NCBI GenBank assembly: GCA_029582155.1
Contig: CM055901.1
Coordinates: 38,864,616-38,928,615 of the forward strand
DNA length: 64,000 bases
Origin: Panopea generosa
Taxonomy: Eukaryota > Mollusca > Bivalvia > Adapedonta > Hiatellidae
Direction of reading: 5' to 3'
Under the pieces are notes generated by a model. It had not been told where the DNA came from. It was given only the letters and a program-made list of their open reading frames with translations, and did no database searches. The translations under genes and the position numbers were made by a program. Positions 45,045 through 57,469 of the stretch are shown piece by piece (the first letter of the stretch is position 1; each line of letters starts with the position of its first letter).

Positions 45045-45170
45045 TTCTTGTTTAGGTTGATTTTCAATTTGTTTAGCACCTTGTCTTTCTTGTTTAGGTT
45101 GATTTTCAATTTGATTGGCACCTTGTTTTTCTTGTTTGGGTTGAGTTTTAATTTGTTTAGCACCTATTTT
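45045..45170 (-). repeat. In-frame 42-bp repeat (three 14-residue units) between gag and protease
   Basis: On the minus strand the units read GAKQIKTQPKQEKQ, GANQIENQPKQERQ and GAKQIENQPKQEKI. The period of 42 bases keeps the frame. Composition is glutamine- and lysine-rich, so it is a basic linker between nucleocapsid and protease. Confidence 0.8.
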
Positions 45171-45299
45171 TTTCTAAATTTTTAGCACCTGTACTACCAC
45201 GACCTTTAATATTTCTGTTTCCTATATGGTGCCCATCTGAAGGTGTAGAATCTTCACTGATGGACGCGTGTCCCTGTCTTTGATTCTTAGCCAAATTAC

Positions 45300-46269
45300 T
45301 TAACGTTTAAAACGAGTTTGAGTAAAATTACCCCGTCTGTTACAATAAAGACATGTTTGACAGTATGCTGGACAATTTTCAAAAGTGTGATAACTTACTA
45401 TTACATCAATACACTTGATGTCATCAGATTCTGTCGGTGGTGCTTGTTTTACTGGATTGGGTCGATGACTGCGGTCTCTTTCTCTACTAAGCTGTTTTGG
45501 TGTCCGACTCCATGTTTGCTGAGTTGCTGTTTGTGGTGGCTGGTGCTGAGCAGCTTCCATTTTGGTAAGTATGTCGGTCAGTTGTTGGCTCATAGAGTCT
45601 TGATAACTGGCGGCTACAGATATAGTCGATGTTGTTGCTGCTATGGTTCTTGCAGCTTTCCGCAAATCCACTAGGGTTTTGATGTTTTGCGTCATGACGA
45701 TGACCTTTATATCCGTATTGAGTCCTTTTAATGCTTAACTGGTGAGTAGGCCTTCTGGATATTGTTCGTTGTTTGTTATCTTCAAAATTCTCATAAAGAA
45801 ACTGGCACAGCTCTCACCATTCTGTTGCTTAAGTGATAACAGAGCCATGTTTATGTCCATGTCATCACTTCCATTGAAACGTTGCTGTAGTGCAGCGGTT
45901 AGCGCTGCAAATCCTGCTTCGTTTCTGATGGTAGCGCATTAAGAAATGCAACCGCGTGGTCCCGCAGAAAGAATGGCAGCATTTGGCGTCTCTTTGCCTC
46001 ATTGTGATTGTAAACGTCTGCAAAGTTGTTGAACCACATCAACCAATCAGATACCTACTCCCAGGATTACCATAAAAGTGTGCCATTGAGATGTGGGGAT
46101 TTGCCATTATCTCTGTTTGTGGATCTTCTTCATCCACCATAACTGCTTCTCCGAGGTCGCTGAGCTCTAGTGAATCGTTTGACTGGTAGCCAGCTTCCAT
46201 CTCTGATGCGCTGTCCTCGTTGAGTAGATATGTTGCTCGTAGAAAATACTGGTTTACTGGCGTTGACAT
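45300..46269 (-). pseudogene. Gypsy gag remnant
   Basis: From an ATG at 46267-46269 a 76-codon frame reads MSTPVNQYFLRATYLLNEDS and then stops. Shifted frames give WFNNFADVYNHNEAKRRQML with FLRDHAVAFLNAL, a capsid-like block. At the 3' end a zinc knuckle reads CLYCNRRGNFTQTR, where the usual histidine and last cysteine are replaced. Gag would form the particle and bind RNA. Several frameshifts make it inactive. Confidence 0.7.
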
Positions 46270-46317
46270 GTGTCACTTCGAGTTCGCACCGCTGTGTTGC
46301 TCCACCAACTTTTACGT

Positions 46318-46486
46318 TTTGTAATATAGTGTGTCACTTTTATACTTTTACACTATAGTGGATCATTTTTACACTTTTGTATGTTAAGTGTAATATCTCG
46401 GATCGTATTCTGGAATATGGAGAAGTCATCTGTTAGATTGGTGATCTTTATTTCTTTGCAGTCAGAAGTAGTATTTCATATATACA
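46318..46486 (-). mobile_element. Gypsy 5' LTR segment
   Basis: On the plus strand it begins TGTAATATAGTG beside gag and ends with the block holding GGAATATGGAGAAG and TTTCTTTGCAGTCAGAAGTA. On the minus strand an AATAAA lies inside it, as expected for an R/U5 region. A similar order occurs at 19684-19843. Confidence 0.6.
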
Positions 46487-48041
46487 AACACAATACAAAA
46501 ACAAAACTCAACGTTTAACATTAAAACATGTCATAGTTAATAATGTAATGATATTTATAACATAAACATATAGAATAATTATATATAGTTAATCTATCCA
46601 TACTTATTTACTTGATATAATTTATGACATACAATTATATAACTAAAATTATGAAGTTCATTGATAACTTGACAGATATTCATTATAACAAAATTAATAG
46701 TATAATGACTGTCTTTAAAACATGTGATTTTGGGGAAATCATAATTATAATTTTTCGCTTGGCTAAATGAGAGTTATTAGTGACACAAGTCAAATATAAA
46801 CCTTTAATAACACCTTACTTTTTAACTAAATTTCATTTTAAGAATTATCCAATTGATTTCTTTACTTCGTTCCAAATGTTAAAATGAATATAAAAATAAC
46901 CGAAGTTTGAAGTATGATACTTCTCAACAAATATTAATCATTTTTCAAGAAAATGTTAATGTGATCTAGAATTTGTAGTAACAACAGTGGAAACCCAAAA
47001 ATCTAGTAAAACATATCTGTTATGTCTCAGCAATATGAGATATTCCCATGAAAATTCAACATAAATTCTTAAAGTAATTTCTTTGCATTAGAAATTTCAA
47101 ATCGCTTGATCATTAAACGTTTATACACATTTCATATTATAATATCATGATCATAATTTGAAAATACCAACAAAGTTACAGTATTTTTAAACCATGTAGT
47201 AAAACAACACATATAACCAACACATGTTACTAAACATATAAAATGCACATACCTGGAATATGGAGAAGAAGACATCTGTTAGATTGGTGATCTTTATTTC
47301 TTTGCAGTCAGAAGTAGTACGACTTGCAAAGCGATGTCTTCAAATTATATAGTAAAGGTCATTACGAGGTTGGCTTGTTGTTATTCAGACAAAGGAAATT
47401 GGTTAATCAGTTAATACTTTGTTACACAACATGTTTATATTCCAAGGCTTGCTAATAGCTTTGATACCTAGTACTTCTAAAGGATTATGCCATATATTAG
47501 TACCAACAAGTTGACAAGTTATTAGCTGAAAACCTTGAAGGTGTTAATAAAGTTTTGATAACTCTTTGAAAATAAACCCACAAAAATGTAGACTTGGACA
47601 GCCAAAATATAAACATGATTAGTGTTGTTTACAGAAGTGTGAAATAACCAAAATTTGAAAAAAAAATATACTGCAGAATTTAATTTCTGTGAATTAAATT
47701 ACCAAATTTAAATAAAATAATCTTATAAAATTACAATGGTTCGACCATATATTGTAATATAACATGCTATATTATTATATCATAGTATATCAAAATGTTG
47801 GAGCATAATACTTACATTTAACAAATAACCTGTCATTTTCTGTAAAACATTATAAAAGACCATATTTAAAACATGTAAAAACATGTTTTTAACATTTTAT
47901 CGCACATTCGATTATATATTTTCATGTTTAATGATAAACATGCATAATATTAAACATCAAGTATTTAACAATATAAGTGTTAACGACTATATACATAGTA
48001 AATAATGTAACATTTCAGAATTAACGACATAAAGAACAAGT
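46487..48041. other. Non-coding stretch with a second LTR-block copy at 47252-47320
   Basis: At 47252-47320 the block GGAATATGGAGAAGAAGACA through TTTCTTTGCAGTCAGAAGTA recurs in direct orientation, 840 bases from the first. This may be part of a longer LTR, a tandem LTR or an internal duplication. The rest is AT-rich and has no gene. Confidence 0.5.
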
Positions 48042-48227
48042 CTAGTTAGAACCGTGGAATCCCCGGATACATCTGTGATGGTACCATTTAATAAGGCATT
48101 TTTTATTTCCACATAAAGGTAAATTATCTAAACATCCAGGTAATTTACAGGTACAATACAATGTGACTTTTTGACAAAGTCCTTGTATAAAAGTACAAAG
48201 ACAATCAAAGTGACTTACAACTTTCAT
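48042..48227 (-). pseudogene. PHD-type zinc finger fragment
   Basis: The minus-strand frame contains YCTCKLPGCLDNLPLCGN, KKCLIKWYHHRCIRGF. The spacing C-x-C, C-x4-C, W-Y-H-x2-C matches a PHD finger up to the H-x2-C pair. The final cysteine pair is absent because the frame ends. Such fingers bind histone tails, but they also occur in some transposable-element proteins. It lies between LTR-related sequence and a LINE, so a repeat origin is likely. Confidence 0.55.
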
Positions 48228-48242
48228 ATATATATATATTAT

Positions 48243-49253
48243 AGAAGTTGTTAATTTTTATAAATATTTAGGTGTTTATTTCACGCCAAAATTGCTATGG
48301 TCAAAAACGCAAGAAATGTTAGCATTAAAGGTATTAATTCTGTTGCCTGTATATTGAGATTTCAACGTAAATTTGGACATTTAAATTCAGTAGATATGTT
48401 TAAAGTATTTGATGCTATGGTCAAACCTACACTTTATTATGGCTCAGAAATTTGGGGATACAAGTATGTTGAAAAACTTGAAAATGTGCAAATCAAATTC
48501 TGTAAACAATATTGTAATTTATCACAAAATACATCTGATATTTTAGCGTTAGGAGAATGCGGAAGGTTACCGTTATGCATAACTTATATTCCCAACTGTG
48601 TTAAGTTTTGGCTAAGAATTATACGTATAGAAAACCATAGATACCCTAAACAATGTTATAAAATGCTAAAACAAATAGATGAAGCAGGCAGAAGAACTCG
48701 GGCTAGTCATATTAGAGAATTACTTTTTACATATGGATTTGGATATGCTTGGCTTGCCCAAGATGTTGGAAATGATTCAAATTTTATTCAGTTATTTAAA
48801 ATACACATTAAAGACTGCTATTTACAAATATGGATATCAGGTCTAAACGATTCTCCTACATCTCTGCAATATCTCATCTTTATTCAGAATCATACTTAGA
48901 CATTGATTTATCACATATTTTAAGAAAAACTTTGTCAAATTTTCGTTGTTCGACATATACTTTAATGACTGAGAAGGGAAGACATTGATCAACGAAATAA
49001 AAATTTAAGATTCTGTCCTTTATGTATGAAAAATAATATTTCTGTAGTCGAAGATGAATTTCACTTCTTCTTTTAATGTAATGAGTATGAAAAGTTTAGA
49101 CAAACTTTCTTAAAAACTTATTGGTTAAGAAATAAGCTTAACATGTATTACTTAGTATTAAGCTTAAAAGATGAGAAAAGTATTGTCAGTATTGCTAGAT
49201 ATCTTTTTAATGCTTTTACAAGAAGAAGAGAAATTCTACATTTGCCGATTTAA
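48243..49253 (+). pseudogene. LINE RT C-terminal fragment, 5' truncated
   Basis: It begins VVNFYKYLGVYFTPKLLW at the end of a TA run, shifts frame near 48330, and continues in a 200-codon frame with KVFDAMVKPTLYYGSEIWGY. After 48900 further shifted frames give FRCSTYTLMTEKGRH, RFCPLCMKNN and EDEFHFF, the C-terminal zinc cluster, to a stop at 49251. It shares its plan with the fragments at 15.2-16.9 and 19.9-21.3 kb but is clearly diverged. The catalytic palm is absent. Confidence 0.82.
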
Positions 49254-49789
49254 AGAAATATTAACAAGAGTGAACTACCCCATGTATTATTAATTTATAA
49301 AGTATTTATATAGTTTCACTTTGTTTTGAATATCATTATTCTTGATATGATTTCATATTCTTGTTCATTCTAGTCTTAATCTTGGATTTATATATAGCTT
49401 CATTTATTTCAAATCATATATCTTCAAAAATAATGTTATATCTGTTTCTTTATTAAACTATTGAAATGCTTAAACCTGAAATTATCTAATACAAATGTTA
49501 TTATTTTTGGATTAATGTGGCATGTTATTAGCTTGTATTCACTTAAATATGCGAATTCTGTAATACTGACTTGTATAAATGTATAATATTCAATTTGTGT
49601 CTCTCTATATGATGTATTTACATGTTGTATTTTGTGCCGGAGGCCTATATTCCTTAATAGAATATGTCTATGTCTATATATATATTGATAATATTTTATC
49701 AAAGTCTCGTAAATATACAATAACATGCATTTCAAATGATTTAAAAAAATGCAGGACATAATCATATATATTATAAGTGAAATATGTGT
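49254..49789. other. Probable LINE 3' flank, no gene seen
   Basis: AT-rich sequence with no supported coding frame. Confidence 0.5.
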
Positions 49790-50230
49790 TTATTACGGCG
49801 TGTAAAATATATGACAAACACCGGTTATTACGGTATCGACGGTAACAGATTACGGTACTCATTACGGTACTTTTTAAAACATGGTTATTGGGGGACTGAT
49901 ACACTTATACATAATGAAACAGGTGATATTGCATACTTTAAAGTATTTATTATACCATCTATACTCAATTTTAAATCTAAACCGCGGTATCCATTTCGTT
50001 TTACGGTACCAAGAACGATACTGGTCAAAGCACTATCACGGTTTTTCAATAAACGGGTGCATTGTTGCCGCTGTTAATTAATTTCTTTTATAATCACTCG
50101 TTGTTTGTATTTGTCCCCAAATCAAATTATCCACTTAACTACAAAACATAATGAGACAATATGTTTGTTATTCCTCATGTCAAGGAATTATATAGAGATG
50201 TATACAAGTCCTTGCTCATGTTATAAAAAA
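49790..50230. repeat. Dispersed repeat family A, copy 2
   Basis: It begins TGTGTTTATTACGGCGTG and AACACCGGTTATTACGGTAT, then the block shared with 14360-14490, then CAAGGAATTATATAGAG with CAAGTCCTTGC as at 14835-14875. The opening segment matches the complement of 14745-14805, so it marks the element's terminal repeat. Confidence 0.6.
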
Positions 50231-51440
50231 AAATGCTCGTCACTATCTCCGAACAGAAACACAAAACTTATAGCATTGCTTCCTTTGAAGGACAAATACG
50301 TAAGTATATATTTTCTTTAAAAACACAATAATATCATTACCATTAAAAGATATAAAGAAGGATATCTGAAGCAGTCATAACTTTCATCTTTCCTAATCAT
50401 GGCTGTTTTGGCGTGAATTTCCAATTAGTATCATAGGCTTGATAAAACTAGCGATCAGAGACAGACTAACAAATCAGAACATTTACGAAATGTTTTTGAA
50501 AAATAAAGTCGTTAAGGGCATATTTCACACAAAATTGTTATTTTTTCCCCTGTAGTTTACTGTTTAGTACACCAGATCAAGAAATTATATAGAATGTATA
50601 CAAGACATGGACCAGATTGATTTTGAGTGTTATTTAATACAGATCACAAGAATTAACATAAATGAACAGATTCATCGTCCATTAGTCGACATGGTAACAA
50701 ATTATTGTGAATAAAAACAATTGTTTTATTTTGTAAATGTTCAAAAATAAAATCGGCTTTATTATCAGTAATATGCATTGCATGGGTGCTGAAAGTTTTA
50801 TTATGATCCGTGGACTCAAGGAACTATAGAAGAAGTTTCTCTCTAATTCCTTGGTGGACTGGAAGTCGCTTTTTTGGTATTTTTTTTATTTTCATTCTCC
50901 AATACATGAACTATTACAATATGTTTATACAATTTCAATTAACAGCATGGTTTAGAAAATAAAATCAATCTTGCGGTGTGTTTCTTACCCCCTTTTCAAA
51001 ACAGAGACTTAATAACTTAATGTAGATATGTCCAAGGAATTATATAGAGAAGGAAAAGCAACTGATGATATGTCACTGCCCAAAAGTGCCTTGGTGAAAA
51101 TGTACACATTGACAATCCCTTTGGTGAATTTGAAAAGGTAGACAAAAGTCTCTTGATGATTTTGAAACAGTGAACAAAAACACTTTAATGATTTTGAAAA
51201 TAGGGGACACAAGCATGTTTCGGAATATGTCTCCAATTATCCATATAATCAAGGAACTAATTCCTTGATATATCCAAGGAACTATAGAAGAAACAACTTG
51301 ATTTTTTTCTAATGTTAAACTAATCATTAAACACTCTGAACATACATTTTGTATATAGGGCCTATAGAATTAAGTAAATATTAGTTAGAATTCAACCGGG
51401 ATTCAGTATTTAATCTAAAATTTAGACGTATTCCGGTGTT
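50231..51440. other. Non-coding stretch with scattered CAAGGAA-TATA motifs
   Basis: CAAGGAACTATAGAAGAA, CAAGGAATTATATAGAGA and inverted AATTCCTTG occur repeatedly (about 50578, 50818, 50847, 51036, 51257, 51274). These match a motif of repeat family A. No gene is seen. Confidence 0.5.
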
Positions 51441-51449
51441 ACCTCACAA

Positions 51450-51462
51450 TTTGGCGGGAAAT
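51450..51462. promoter_or_regulatory. E2F-like site upstream of candidate exon
   Basis: TTTGGCGGGAAAT matches the E2F/DP consensus and lies 36 bases before the ATG of the exon at 51498. Function is inferred from sequence only. Confidence 0.5.
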
Positions 51463-51497
51463 AAACACGAGAAGTTGCGAATAACAGCGCTATCAAA

Positions 51498-51601
51498 ATG
51501 ACGACTTCTTATTTTGATAGGCGTTTTACAAAGAAAAGTGTTATATGGGAAGGAGAAGGAACAGTGAAAGACAGACATGAAGCTAACAAGAGACATTACG
51601 G
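51498..51601 (+). CDS. Candidate first coding exon of an unidentified host gene
   Basis: An ATG opens MTTSYFDRRFTKKSVIWEGE and continues GTVKDRHEANKRHYG, ending before a GTAAAT donor (51602). The peptide is basic, with no membrane segment. An E2F-like site lies just upstream in a locally CG-richer patch. I do not recognise the protein. A possible next exon after TTTTTTTGCAG at 52711 would join in phase (GSMKKYVNDGWQKSC) but soon stops. That continuation is weak. Confidence 0.45.
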
Positions 51602-54099
51602 GTAAATATCTGTTTACAATAGGGTATTAAATACAAGTTTATAGTTTATCATTGGTATTCGCGCTCACCAAACTTTTATAAAATACCTTTTAGCCTCCAG
51701 GGACTTGGGTATAGTGTTTGAACTGTCCGTCCGAATATTCATATGTACCCTGTGGCCTAAACATCATCTGAACAAGTGCATACCATCAGAATTTTCCAAC
51801 AAGATTGTTATTTAAGGAGGTATGCCCCCTTTTTCTGACTTAAATATATCCCTTGTATACCTAATACCACGATATATGTACTACAGTGAATGCCCATATA
51901 CTAGCATTATCTCACACATGTACACTTAGTATTTATTACCCAGGGACAGCGGGACAATTGATATGGATGGGTGCACTTAAAATACTGTACACTAGTGCGA
52001 CATATTGCACGTCTCTAGGGAGCTTTTTAAAGATTTTTATTATGCCTCTCCCGAGACGTGCAACAGTGGAAGCCGATTTTACCAACTGGAAGTTCCCAAC
52101 AGAATCTGTTGGGAATGTTTCACGACTTTAAAATCCAAACAATTGACATATGAATGAGAATTAAAAAAATAACATTAAATAAATCGATCCGTGATGAAAT
52201 TATATGCAGTGCACGCTAAGTATACCGATAAACCGATCTCAAACACGAGAGGGGTCCCATTTCAGGTGAATAAGTATTGTCCGCCATTATCATCTGACAT
52301 CGAGTGCTCCGAATGAATCATCACCATGTTGTATAACAACAGATGCCTTTATATTATGAAAACGAAGAATGTCTATTTTTGTTTAGTTTTAATCGAACAG
52401 TTTACAACAGAAAAAACGAATACTGATAGGCTAATATCAGTGCAGCATACATGGCTGAAATTTTGGATGACACCTTTAGTATTTCTTTAAAAATTTTTGA
52501 ACCTTTGTCTGGATTTAACAAGTTTGGTACCAAAGATGATAAAGTTTTTTTTGTTTGTATCCAATTATTTTTCTCCGGTTTTTAAAGTATTACGGGTTGA
52601 AAACAAAATAAAATTGGCTTTTTACGATTTTGTTTTATTTTACCAAAACGGTATTGTGTAGTTGTTTTAACAAAAACATTTTAACAACACATCAGAGATT
52701 TTTTTTGCAGAAGTATGAAGAAGTACGTTAACGATGGATGGCAAAAAAGTTGCATAGATATTTAACCTTTTTTTTTTGCTATTTCCTACTTTTAAAATGG
52801 ACAAAAAATGAGAAAATGGTCACAAAAAAATAACTAAGCATAATTTGAAATGCTTCTGTTTTTCTTTTTTTTTTTTTCATTTAAAAAAAGAAAAGTTTAC
52901 CATCCAAACTCCTTCCTTTCGATACCAAAAGGACAAGCACATTTTGTTAGGGTCAGTGGGGAGTCGAGTGCCAAATGTACCATCAGAAATTTAGACAAGC
53001 AAATGCAAAAACTTTTCTCTGTATATGGGTCTCTGATATAGGATATATATTACTTTTCGAAGAATTTAATAAGTGATATATTACACTTAATTGCACTACT
53101 GCCTAAACCATGCTGATGATATATATTTTAGCCAACAGTTGCTCTATGTTGGGCAAGTTGATTGGGCGTTTTTGGGATTATAAAAAAAATGCTTACCTAC
53201 CAAACCGATTTTTTAAAGAGGGTCGGGTTTGATAAACAATGTGTTATTATTTATTATTCTGGTCGAGTTGTGTTGTAAAGTATCAAGTTCGATGCCGTAC
53301 ATAATATCGACGAGTTTGATGTAAACTTTGGGATGAATTCAGGCTTCACAACCCTCTTCGGTAAAACGTATGTGTCACTATAAAATGTATATTTTACATT
53401 AAAACCATATATACCTACCAATTTCCAAAAGATAGTTGTTTACACGATTTTAATCTTCTCTTTCTCTTTGTATTGTTTTCTTTTATAAAAAATGAATACA
53501 TGTTCATGTAAATAGACAATATTTAAGTCTTTTTACTGACAGAAGTTACCTTAAAATGGCAAATATAGACTTATTTATTTTACCTTGATTGAGAAACGAA
53601 GAATTCTTGCGTAGATCCAGTATTAAGCTTGTACGGACAAAGTGTCTTGCTTAAGGACACAATAGACCAACTCTGTACGGAAGTCCCCATAATGGTCAGA
53701 TGCATAACTCGCATAATAACGAACACGACAGTGCACGAATAAACAACATGTACATGTCTTTTTAAAGACAATTTCGTTTCATCATTAAAATTGTATTTTC
53801 AATAAGCTTACAACTAGGTTGCACTTTTGTGTGTAGTCTGCGTGCTCGGCCATTCGCTTTTGTTTTAAAGAAGCTTACTTTAAATGCCTGTTTAACAACT
53901 TCGTGACAAGTGGAATTCAGTTAAAATACAAGCAATTTCAACTATACACACAGTTTGTGATCTTGTAGACCTATTAACTGGCTCATTTTAAGTGACCTTT
54001 ACGGTGCCGCGAAGCATAGTCATAGCCCAGTATTTTCGCATTATGTATGAAGGTAGCTTTTTGTAAGTTGTCTTTGTTGTAAATGGACATAATTCTTGA
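51602..54099. other. Mostly non-coding; possible intron and old repeats
   Basis: No firm gene. Around 53600-53720 the block GTGTCTTGCTTAAGGACACA resembles an internal block I recall from invertebrate SINEs, but no pol III boxes are clear. Other short frames look like chance. Confidence 0.4.
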
Positions 54100-54122
54100 C
54101 CCCCCCCCCCCCCCCCCCCCCC
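54100..54122. repeat. Poly-C run (23 bases)
   Basis: Twenty-three C in a row, followed by an A-rich segment with CAAAAAACAAAA units. Such a run can form i-motif or G-quadruplex structures and is prone to length error. Confidence 0.85.
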
Positions 54123-56039
54123 AACAAAAAACAAAACAAAAAACAATTCTTTCCAGTTATTTATTTATTTTTTATTTATTTATTTGTGATAATATATATG
54201 TCATAAATACAAAGATATATCAAACACATTAACATACAATAATACAGAAGCAATAACATGTATTTTAAATAATATATTAAACTAGTTGATTATCTAATAT
54301 AATATATATCAGATATCACAGATTAATATTTTATCTTGTTACACAATAATAATTTTGAGAACATATATATTTCACAGGATAACCCATAAAGTTTTACAAC
54401 TTATTTCCAACGGGGTCCTTTTTAGAAATAATGTCATTGATAAATATATTGGCATTTATTACAAAATTTATGAAATTATTCTTTGTTATTCATCAAATAT
54501 ATTTAAAATATGTATTGCAGCTATAAATCCACATTAATAACAATAAAAAGATTTAAAAAAAAAAAAAAAAAAATTTAATAAAAAGTGAATTCACATTTCT
54601 CTACATTTTACATTTGCACGAATAGATAATTCTTCACTTCTTTTTTAAATTTATGCTTTTTTCTAATTTCCTTAATAGTATGGGGTATAAGTTAAGATAG
54701 CTAATATCTGAGTGAGTAGATAGGAGCACAGCAAACAGTGACTTGGTTTTACACACGTACGTACGTCTCTGCGGCACATAGGTATTTATATGTACGGTCT
54801 TATGTAGTAATTGTTTGATATCGCACCCAAGATACTCGAACTGCTACTATTTGAATAGTTATTGAGGTACTTATTTAATATTGTTTTTGTAGAAATAATA
54901 TCAAAATATAAAAACATTACCCAACACAAAAAGAGTAATACATGTATCATAGATGGGTCATTGCGTGTATCCGTATTTAAGCAATAACCCTTTTCTAAAT
55001 TTACAGTCAATAAAACTAGGAATAAGTAAAGTTTTCTGGGGTAATTAAAGTTATGTTTCATATAGAAATTATAATTATAAAATGATATTAAAAGTGTAAA
55101 AGCACCCACTCCTCAAATTATTATTTTAACTCTTTACTTCATAGAGATATAGCAGTATTGCCTATCCTAACAGATACAGGTAGAAGGAAACAGATGTCAA
55201 TAAACCAATACCCAGCTGATAAGGTTTCTGCACCATTCCCATAGGGGATATTTAAAAATACACGCTGATTGCACACCCAGTTCATTAAAGTCATTATTTC
55301 AGTAAGAAATATTGATTTTATACTTTTTTTGTGTGTGTAAAGTTTGTTGCAAATAAAATTTTCTTTCTGGTGATATAAAAATTATTATTTTGTGGCAATT
55401 GAATAATGAGATATATGGGTAGAAACTAAAAAGATTGTTTCAATTTTATTTTTTCTTTAAATTCAACACTAGTTTATATATATATCTCGCTTATAAAGTT
55501 AATATTTCTGCAAGATATATTGATTTTACACTTGTTATGTCAGTGTAAACTTTGTTGAATATTGAATTATCTTTGCGATGATAAAAAAAATAAATTCTAT
55601 GACAATAGAATACAAAGATACACGGATATAAAACAAGAAGACTTTTCATTTCAATTCATTTTTAATTTTGACACAAATTTATACATACCAATATTTTACA
55701 ATGATATTTTTATATGTAATATAATTCAAACAAATAAACTTAATAAAATAATTAAAATAAGAATAGTTAAATAGATATATAATTGTTTACTATTTTACCA
55801 AAAGTATCATAAATTTAATGTTACTACACTTATTTTTATACAAAATATGCAAGAGCGTCCAGTTATGGTTGTACAATTTTTTAATCTTTACTTTTTGGTG
55901 GAATTTGTTCATTTATTTTCCATTTCAGGTAAAAGCAGCACAAAATTTAAATTAAAAAATATCAAATCCTCCTGAAAGTTTTGGTCCCGACTGCTATGTG
56001 CGAACTTTCAAACTGAAATAAGACAAAAACATACATAAG
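54123..56039. other. AT-rich non-coding stretch with a diverged tandem repeat
   Basis: At 55300-55440 and 55508-55640 two related segments share ATATTGATTTTA-ACTT, TGTAAA-TTTGTTG and a GATGATAAA-type block, about 205 bases apart. An A run lies at 54556-54573. No gene is seen. Confidence 0.45.
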
Positions 56040-57090
56040 TTCACTAAACAGACAAAACAGATTATTTACAATAATTACTACTAATAATAAATTATCAATA
56101 CCTTAGTTATAATTAATACAACTACTGCATATTTATTATTAGAATCATTATTATGAATAATTAATGACAATAATAGATAGGGGAAGTTTTAATTATAATA
56201 ATGATAGGTCTAGTTACAATTTATCAGTTAGTATTAATGGTAAAAATAGAAATTACTTATTATTCTTTTACGTGTTCTATTACCATGCTACAATTTTACC
56301 TATGAGAAAAAACGTTTTATTACTTTCCCTTCTTGCGCATTTTTAAAAAGAATCCCCATGCTATTATTTTTACATGTAGATCTACTTGTATGTAAATAGA
56401 TTGCTTCTGTCATCAAATCAGATCAGAAAGTCAAAGTTAGAATCGGACATGAATTCAAAATTAATCTAAATCGGTAATGCGTATAATATTTATAAATTAA
56501 TTAGAACGGGATCTTTCAGACGAACAGATAATTAAAAAAAATAATTACCTTATTATAATGACCAGCAGACATCATGCTGATCTGGGATGCCTTATAGTTT
56601 TATTGCCCCTTCATGGTATAAAAATTCCGGTCACGGGTGTCAGCTGTGAAAACAAACCAGTATTGTCGCATATTGGCGCGTGCATTTGATTAGTCCATAT
56701 ACCCCCAGGACATATATCACGGCTTTGGTAAATTGCTGAACTGCAAACTGACATAATTTATGACACCCCCTCCCCAACTTCTAACCACCCGAAACCATAA
56801 CGGTAAGCCACGGTAGCGTACATGATTCTATCCCAGTAATCACAATCAAAACAAACAATGATTTATTACCGTGTCAATTATCACAATCAGCACGCATGAT
56901 TTTACAAAAAATCAAAATATGCCGATGTACATTTTCGGAAAATAGTGTTGACCTATTTCTTTCTGGAAATTTCCATGACCTCGCGTGATCACTGGCATGG
57001 GTATTTACGATTGGACGGTATTTTTAAATGTAACCTATGGTGTCATGCATAATTTTACTACACGAACTGCAATGTTACACGAATATTAAC
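56040..57090. repeat. Second copy of the TTAA element interior
   Basis: Sequence from ACTACTAATAATAAATTA through CTTCCCTTCTTGCGCATTTT and onward to ATTTCCATGACCTCGCGTGA matches 42915-43900 in order and orientation with moderate divergence. The inverted ends, the acidic coding remnant and the 209-bp duplication are not present here. Confidence 0.8.
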
Positions 57091-57440
57091 ACCTGTCATT
57101 GAAAAAATAAATTGAAACATATTGTTTTTGCAATTGGAAATTGGGAGATTTTTGTTATTCTTGCGTAAGTATGGACAATGCAATGAATTCGCGTGATCAT
57201 TGATCAATTGAAATGTATTGTTTTAGCGATTGAAAATGTGGATATTTTTGTTATTCCCGCGTATGTCTGGTCAATTCAATGACATCGCGTGGTCACTGAT
57301 ATGACACTATGTGCAAATAGACGCTATTTTTATAAAAACTTTAAATAGTAACCATATTATGTCTTCTGTAAATTTACTTTGTGAAATGTTGCACTACACG
57401 AATATAAACTTACGATCTCTGAAAAATAAATTAAAAGGTG
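57091..57440. repeat. Degenerate internal tandem repeats
   Basis: The blocks ACACGAATAT-AAC, GAAAAATAAATTGAAA and TTTTTGTTATTC-CGCGTA recur near 57075, 57200 and 57400, overlapping the end of the TTAA-element copy. They look like decayed local duplications. Confidence 0.5.
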
Positions 57441-57469
57441 TTGTTTTTGTGATTGAAAATAGGGGGCGT

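Larger units (their letters stand above)
39572..46486 (-). mobile_element. Ty3/gypsy LTR retrotransposon, decayed, minus strand
   Basis: From right to left it has LTR-like sequence (46318-46486), gag, a repeat linker, protease, RT, RNase H and integrase. RT before integrase is the Ty3/gypsy order. A 1.95 kb TTAA-flanked element interrupts it between protease and RT. The 3' LTR was not found. Frameshifts and deletions throughout show it is inactive. Confidence 0.88.

Noticed and set aside
44942-45163. Lysine/asparagine-rich frame NKLKINLNKKDK
   Set aside because: It is a shadow; the in-phase gypsy linker is another frame that gives regular GAKQIENQPKQEK units.
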